Assembly: GCA_036345935.2 (NCBI GenBank) | Contig: JADWOT020000001.1 | Coordinates: forward strand, 27,542,837-27,606,836 | Source of the DNA: Taenia hydatigena | Lineage: Eukaryota > Platyhelminthes > Cestoda > Cyclophyllidea > Taeniidae | Length of the DNA: 64,000 bases | Direction of reading: 5' to 3' | Part shown: in pieces, positions 59,547 to 64,000 of the stretch | How the letters are laid out: each line of letters opens with the position of its first letter | How positions within the stretch are numbered: position 1 is the first letter of the stretch | Translations under genes and position numbers: made by a program | Notes under the pieces: model-generated | Told to the model about the DNA's origin: nothing | Seen by the model: the letters and a program-made list of their open reading frames with translations, nothing else | The model's database searches: none

Positions 59547-62500
59547 CCCCGATAGTAATTAGTCCGAGAGAGGCCAGAAACCGCCTCAGCTTTCTGCCCT
59601 AAATGTTCCCCGCGCCGTATCTCCCACTCCCTCCTTTTCAAATCCTTTTCCATCCATTCTCACGCCTAAAACTAAGTCGCAGTAGTGGTGGGAGTAGCAC
59701 GACGGCCACCCCCGCCTGCCCCTAACAGTTCGCGCCCAACACATCCAACAGTGGAGACCTATTCACTTACCGCCTCTGAACTGATGCATCACTACTTATC
59801 ACCTATCCAGTCGGCAACAAATTAACCTCCACCCTCCCACAGCAAATACATTTCCGTACCTGCGGAAACAAAACATGCCGCAGTTGCCACCAGTGGGCTC
59901 TAAACCGTTGCGCTTCCATTCGTCGTGGTCGTCGTCGTAAGAGAACGTCTCCTTCACTCTTTCACACACCTACGGCAGAGCTCCCCCAGCCTTTCCCCTC
60001 CTTCTCCGCCACCCAGCAACCCATGCTCGCGGAAACAAAGAGACGGAGACATAATAACAGTAGTAGACCCTGTCGTCCATACCAACAGTCGCATCCCACA
60101 ACCCAGACAGAGACGCCCCCGCCGCCACGGCCACCGCCACCGCGAATCACTCCAAAATCTTGCATTGCCTATCATTCCACACACTCATCAGATGTTACTT
60201 CACCATCACAACCACCAAGATGAGTTTGTAGCATCTAAAAAGGAAAAAAAAACCAAACAATGGAAAGACCGATGTGTGAGGCTCCAATGCGCTGCAAAGC
60301 CAACATGCACTAAAAGAGAGAAAAAAAACCCCAACAAGCAAACACTTAAGACTGCTACAAAGTACAGTTTCCGTAGTGATGCCAAAGCTTCCCACTAGCC
60401 ACTTCTTCTTCCTCCGCTCCTACCGCCGCTGCGCCCACCTCACTCAGAGACATTAACTCATGCCGTCAAAGCTGAGCAACCTATCACAGTAATGAAAATA
60501 GCGCAGGTAAGGCAGGTAAAGGAGAACAGCACTTTCCCACCAACCGTATGAACGCACATTGATTCCATTGCTCCACACAAAAAAGGATGGCAACAACTCA
60601 TTAAGCGTAATCCAGTCTTACCTGAGAAATATGTGAAGTGATAGCGAAGGCGAGACTCGCACTTATTACTGCTGCAGCTTCTTCCTCTTCAGTGTCTATT
60701 CTAGCACGAAAACGGACAAAAAAATGCACAATAACATTTGTAAATATAGTGAATACTTAGTAGCAAGGGATTGATAATGATTAGTTACCACGTCCTTAGC
60801 AAAGTTAGAACTCCTCCCAACAAAATCTATCGTCATTATAAAGCAAACTAATTACAAATTGCCGAAACAATCTTAGCTTATCACTCGAGGTGTCATACAG
60901 CGGAAAATGTACGTGAGTAGGCATCGTAGTTGGAAGAGAAAACGTCCTAACAGCCACATTATGAGACCTTTGCATTCACTTTACCAAAGTTACAAGTCCC
61001 TTCATCAAAGTGGACCTCATTCATCAAAACTCAATTATGGTAAAATAACAAACTCCTTGAAAACAGCCAAAGTAATTGTACTCAATCCAAAGAAGTGTTT
61101 TGCAGTAAAAAATTCAAGATTAGGCAGTGAGAGTGGAAAACAAAAAGTTGTGGCAGCAACTGCAGCTATTTCTGAAACGGTTGGTCTAACAAATAAACTG
61201 ATTAAGAAAGCAAAGGCATATATCTACACATTCATAAAATGGGTGCTTAATCGCCAGAAACCACCAAGCGAGTAATTTCCAAGCACTTGGTAGGGTTGTA
61301 GCTCCTCTCCACAAAATTATGCCTCATCACTCAAGTTCAAACGTCAGTAAGAATACCACCTCAAAATCTGCTAAAAAAATTGTCGCAATTTACATCTACA
61401 CAGCGAAAAAAAGGAGTGAGGAGACCTTGCAATTGACAAGTAACCGTCAACAGTCACACCGAGAGGCCTTTGCGTCTGCTCTAACAAGTATGTGTATAAA
61501 GGAAGCAAACCGACATTCAAAGTACCCCACAACAATTAAATAACGAAAAACAGTAAAGAGATACACAATACCTACCGGGTCCCCGACTTTTGGCAGCGGA
61601 TAAAGGCGCACTAATCCAGAAACTAGCCCTGAAAACGCGCACCACTTACGCAAGTCGCGCACAAGCCTGGCCAATCAGTTTAAAGTTCATCCGGTAAAAC
61701 AAACAAGCTTTAAATTTTATGTATCCTTGATAAGACCATAATTGCGACAAATACTAACATTTTCGACTTTTGCGTATATTTTAGGTATCAAACGCACCAA
61801 TAACTATTTACAATTTATGTCAGTAAAATAAATGCGTAATAGTAATATTGTAAATTTGTCAGCAAATCGTAAAAGTAGTTCAAATAACAGTGATCGATGT
61901 CATTTTGTCAATCAGCTGTATACGTTAACTTACTTTAAGTATGTGTTTTGTAGCAAAGTTCGTAGGCAAAGCAAATAGACGGGTTGCTCAATTGGAGTAA
62001 TGGACTGATGCGCATTTGTACAAAATCCCGCCTAGCAACTTGTTGGTTGGTGGGTTGTAAGCTGAGTTATCAGATGGCAATTTTCGGCTGCGATGTTTGC
62101 ACATAACACTATACGTAGACGCAGTGGTACAATAGCCAATTTCGTAATTACTTCCTGAGTTGAGCATCAATCGCATTGGCAGTTGTTCCATTCAGTGGAG
62201 TGCTACCTGACCTTCTGCCTCGTGTGGTAGCTGTCATGACATGACTTGTAATTGTCTGAACTTATCTGATCTGCCAATAACCCAAATGCTATTGTGAAAA
62301 CTAGTTCGATTTTGCTAAGATAGTTGATCATGACAAGTTTACAGGATTACTTTTGTGTGAATTGATCTAAACTGTTTGATTCCCTCCGTCAGGGGACATG
62401 AGAATGCTAAGAGAGTATGAGAATGTTTACTGAGCCACAGATAATGTTAGGGCTAATAATCGCATCCATAATCTTTCACTCTTGTGAGTTTGTCCTTGCG

Positions 62501-62867
62501 GTCTCTCCTCCTTCTCCTCCTTCTTTTCCTTTTTCCCCTCTGCCTCATAATCCCACTTCCGAGTCAGCTCCATATTGTGGGGTTCGAAGGCTCCCTTGAA
62601 GGCAAACGAAGGCAAAATATCAGGGTAGAATGCATATATTCAACAAAGAGAAGAAAATGGGTTGCCGGAACACCTTTTACCAATGACTGCATCATCTCAT
62701 ACTTTATCGCTGACTTTTTGTTCCTTCACTCCTCTTATTGCATTACCACCGGACATGATCCATGAAGATCCCTCAATTCTGCTTTTAGCTTTCGCATTGT
62801 CCAAACCACCCTCGAAGCCTAACAACATGTCACTTAGTGTGCTTCAATCTGTCTACATTAACTACAG

Positions 62868-63908
62868 CTATTTAAGCGTCAAAACTCTCTTGGTCCAGAT
62901 CATCCGCAAAGCCTCACATTTCTCTGTCATTTACGACCAGTCCGCTTCACTCATTGCACGCTGTCACGTGCATTTCAAATTTTCATCTTCGATCCAACGA
63001 TCGATGTGCTGTCAAGCGCATCGTCGCCAGTTTCATATTTCCGTGATTCACTCGCGATGTTGTCGAAAGAAGGAGTGTTCTACGCCGTATTCCTGCTCGC
63101 GTATGTGAGCATCGCACTGCTCAATTTGAGCAGCAATGCACTGAACCTACTCACATGGTTTTACATGTGGGGAATCGTTGGATTCGCCGGAACCCTTGTC
63201 GACTGTATGTGTCTCCATTTCGCTAATAAATCTGCTGCCTTGTAGATGTGACAAGGAAGGAAGGTGGTGCGGGGGAGCGCCACCGGCGCTCAGTTGGTGT
63301 TGAGGCAAGACCCCATGGGCGCCACCACCGAAGATTGCCACCGGCCTCAGTGGACCGGGAGACAACCAGCTTTGCAATATCTTCCCTTCGTGACGAGGAG
63401 GTTGCACCGGCCACTGGGGCCGTGTGTCCAGGCACCGACCCAAGTATGTCTCGCTCCCTTCTTTCCCTCCTTCTCAGCCTCCGTATACTGATCAAATCAC
63501 TTTGTAGGAGTTACATAGCGGCTCTGGATCAAGACATACTTCATGCTACTCTGCTCAATCACTTGGTCCATAATTACGTGCAGACTCAGCATACGTCTTT
63601 CAGCTGACTTGCTCTCATTATTTGGGCAGCTAGCAGTAGCATTAGCGGTGTTTCCACTTTAAAGCACTTAATTTACAGGCATTATCCACGTCGATATGGT
63701 CTTGTTCCATCTTTTAGCTGAGCGCTGGTGGCGGGAGTGGAATGCTCAGCACCCCCGTAAGCTCTCCATACTCATACGCTCTCCTCCTCCTCATTTCTCA
63801 TCCTCACCCTTCTCTTTTTCACTTAATCTTTTAGGGCCAAAACACCAACCCGGAGTAAGAAGAGGACGCGCAGGAAGATGGCGCATCTTCTGCTGTTTAA
63901 GTTGTTAG
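62868..63908 (+). CDS. Unidentified membrane-protein-like gene, right P2 copy (exons 62868-63204, 63246-63443, 63679-63756, 63835-63908)
   Basis: Four segments with splice-like borders join in one frame (phases 0-1, 1-1, 1-1, 1-end). Exon a (CTACAG acceptor, GTATGT donor) reads LFKRQNSLGP, then FQIFIFDPTIDVLSSA, SYFRDSLAML and two hydrophobic stretches, AVFLLAYVSIALLNL and LLTWFYMWGIVGFAGTL, each long enough to span a membrane. Exon b is Arg-rich (RHRRSVGVEARPHGRHHRR, then LPPASVDRETTSFAIS). Exon d reads MVLFHLLAERWWREWNAQHP. Exon e ends CCLSC, stop. The intron between a and b is only 41 nt. A frame over 63444-63607 (ALDQDILHATLLNHL) is open but does not join in phase. A diverged third copy at 42940-43188 keeps exon a/b borders and frame, which supports a real coding ancestry. 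No family could be named, and the start exon is not found. Confidence 0.5.
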
Positions 63909-64000
63909 GGATCCTTTGCCTTGTTTCTTTTTCTTCTCTCCCTATCCCTCCTCCCCACACCCCATAGCATGATTGTATCGTTCTAACACAGATTTGTCAT

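Larger units (their letters stand above)
56748..64000 (+). repeat. P2 inverted duplication, right arm (unit copy 4), continuing past the window
   Basis: Reverse complement of about 44808-51800. Near-identical (about 99%) from 62190 to the window end, about 85-90% before that. The last base of the window pairs with 44808, so the arm is cut by the window edge, not by a biological boundary. Confidence 0.88.

Noticed and set aside
63444..63607. Extra exon (ALDQDILHATLLNHL frame) in the P2 membrane gene
   Set aside because: Good acceptor-like TTTGTAG at 63507, but the phase after the GTATGT donor gives an immediate stop. Skipping it joins the neighbouring exons cleanly.
1..64000. CRISPR arrays, prokaryotic operons, integrases, rRNA
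   Set aside because: No regularly spaced short repeats, no long unbroken coding frames and no rRNA-like conserved stretches were seen.

Overview
This window looks like repeat-rich nuclear DNA of a metazoan. There are no long bacterial-style reading frames. Coding potential comes in short exons with GT/AG borders, and there are long introns, microsatellites, short transposable elements and decayed gene copies. The recognisable protein families are a LITAF-domain protein, a USP5/USP13-type ubiquitin hydrolase and an abnormal-spindle (ASPM) calponin-homology exon, all animal-type. The LITAF gene and the general texture fit a flatworm such as a cestode or trematode, but that is inference only.

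The layout is dominated by inverted duplications. P1 has a left arm at about 7.06-21.74 kb and a right arm at about 25.24-39.18 kb, in opposite orientation, around a 3.5-kb spacer. Each arm carries the same three-exon LITAF gene (19.3-21.0 kb, plus strand; 26.0-27.6 kb, minus strand). P2 has a left arm from about 44.81 kb and a right arm at about 56.75 kb to the window end, also inverted. P1 and P2 share a unit of about 6-8 kb, so the unit occurs four times in the order plus, minus, minus, plus. Beyond the shared unit, P1 arms continue into LITAF sequence and P2 arms into an unidentified membrane-protein-like gene. A more distant pair of inverted blocks (1.15-3.4 kb and 41.2-42.5 kb) lies outside P1.

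The shared unit contains exon remnants in a fixed order: a Gly-rich exon, a 91-nt exon and an ASPM CH-domain exon. Each copy has decayed differently, and the third copy (51.3-51.5 kb) keeps the CH exon open. I read the unit as an amplified fragment of an ASPM-like gene.

Between the outer block and P1 (4.9-6.9 kb, minus strand) lies a USP5/USP13-like pseudogene. It keeps the catalytic-cysteine box but carries in-frame stops. Other structures are a 1.7-kb tandem duplication with a single N exactly at its junction, a fold-back element abutting the right P1 arm, and a small TG...CA element family with 5-bp target duplications (LTR-like or TRIM-like). One member is present in one P1 arm and absent at the matching site in the other, which gives exact borders. 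Only the LITAF genes, and more tentatively the P2 membrane gene, look potentially functional. No rRNA, CRISPR or convincing tRNA was seen.
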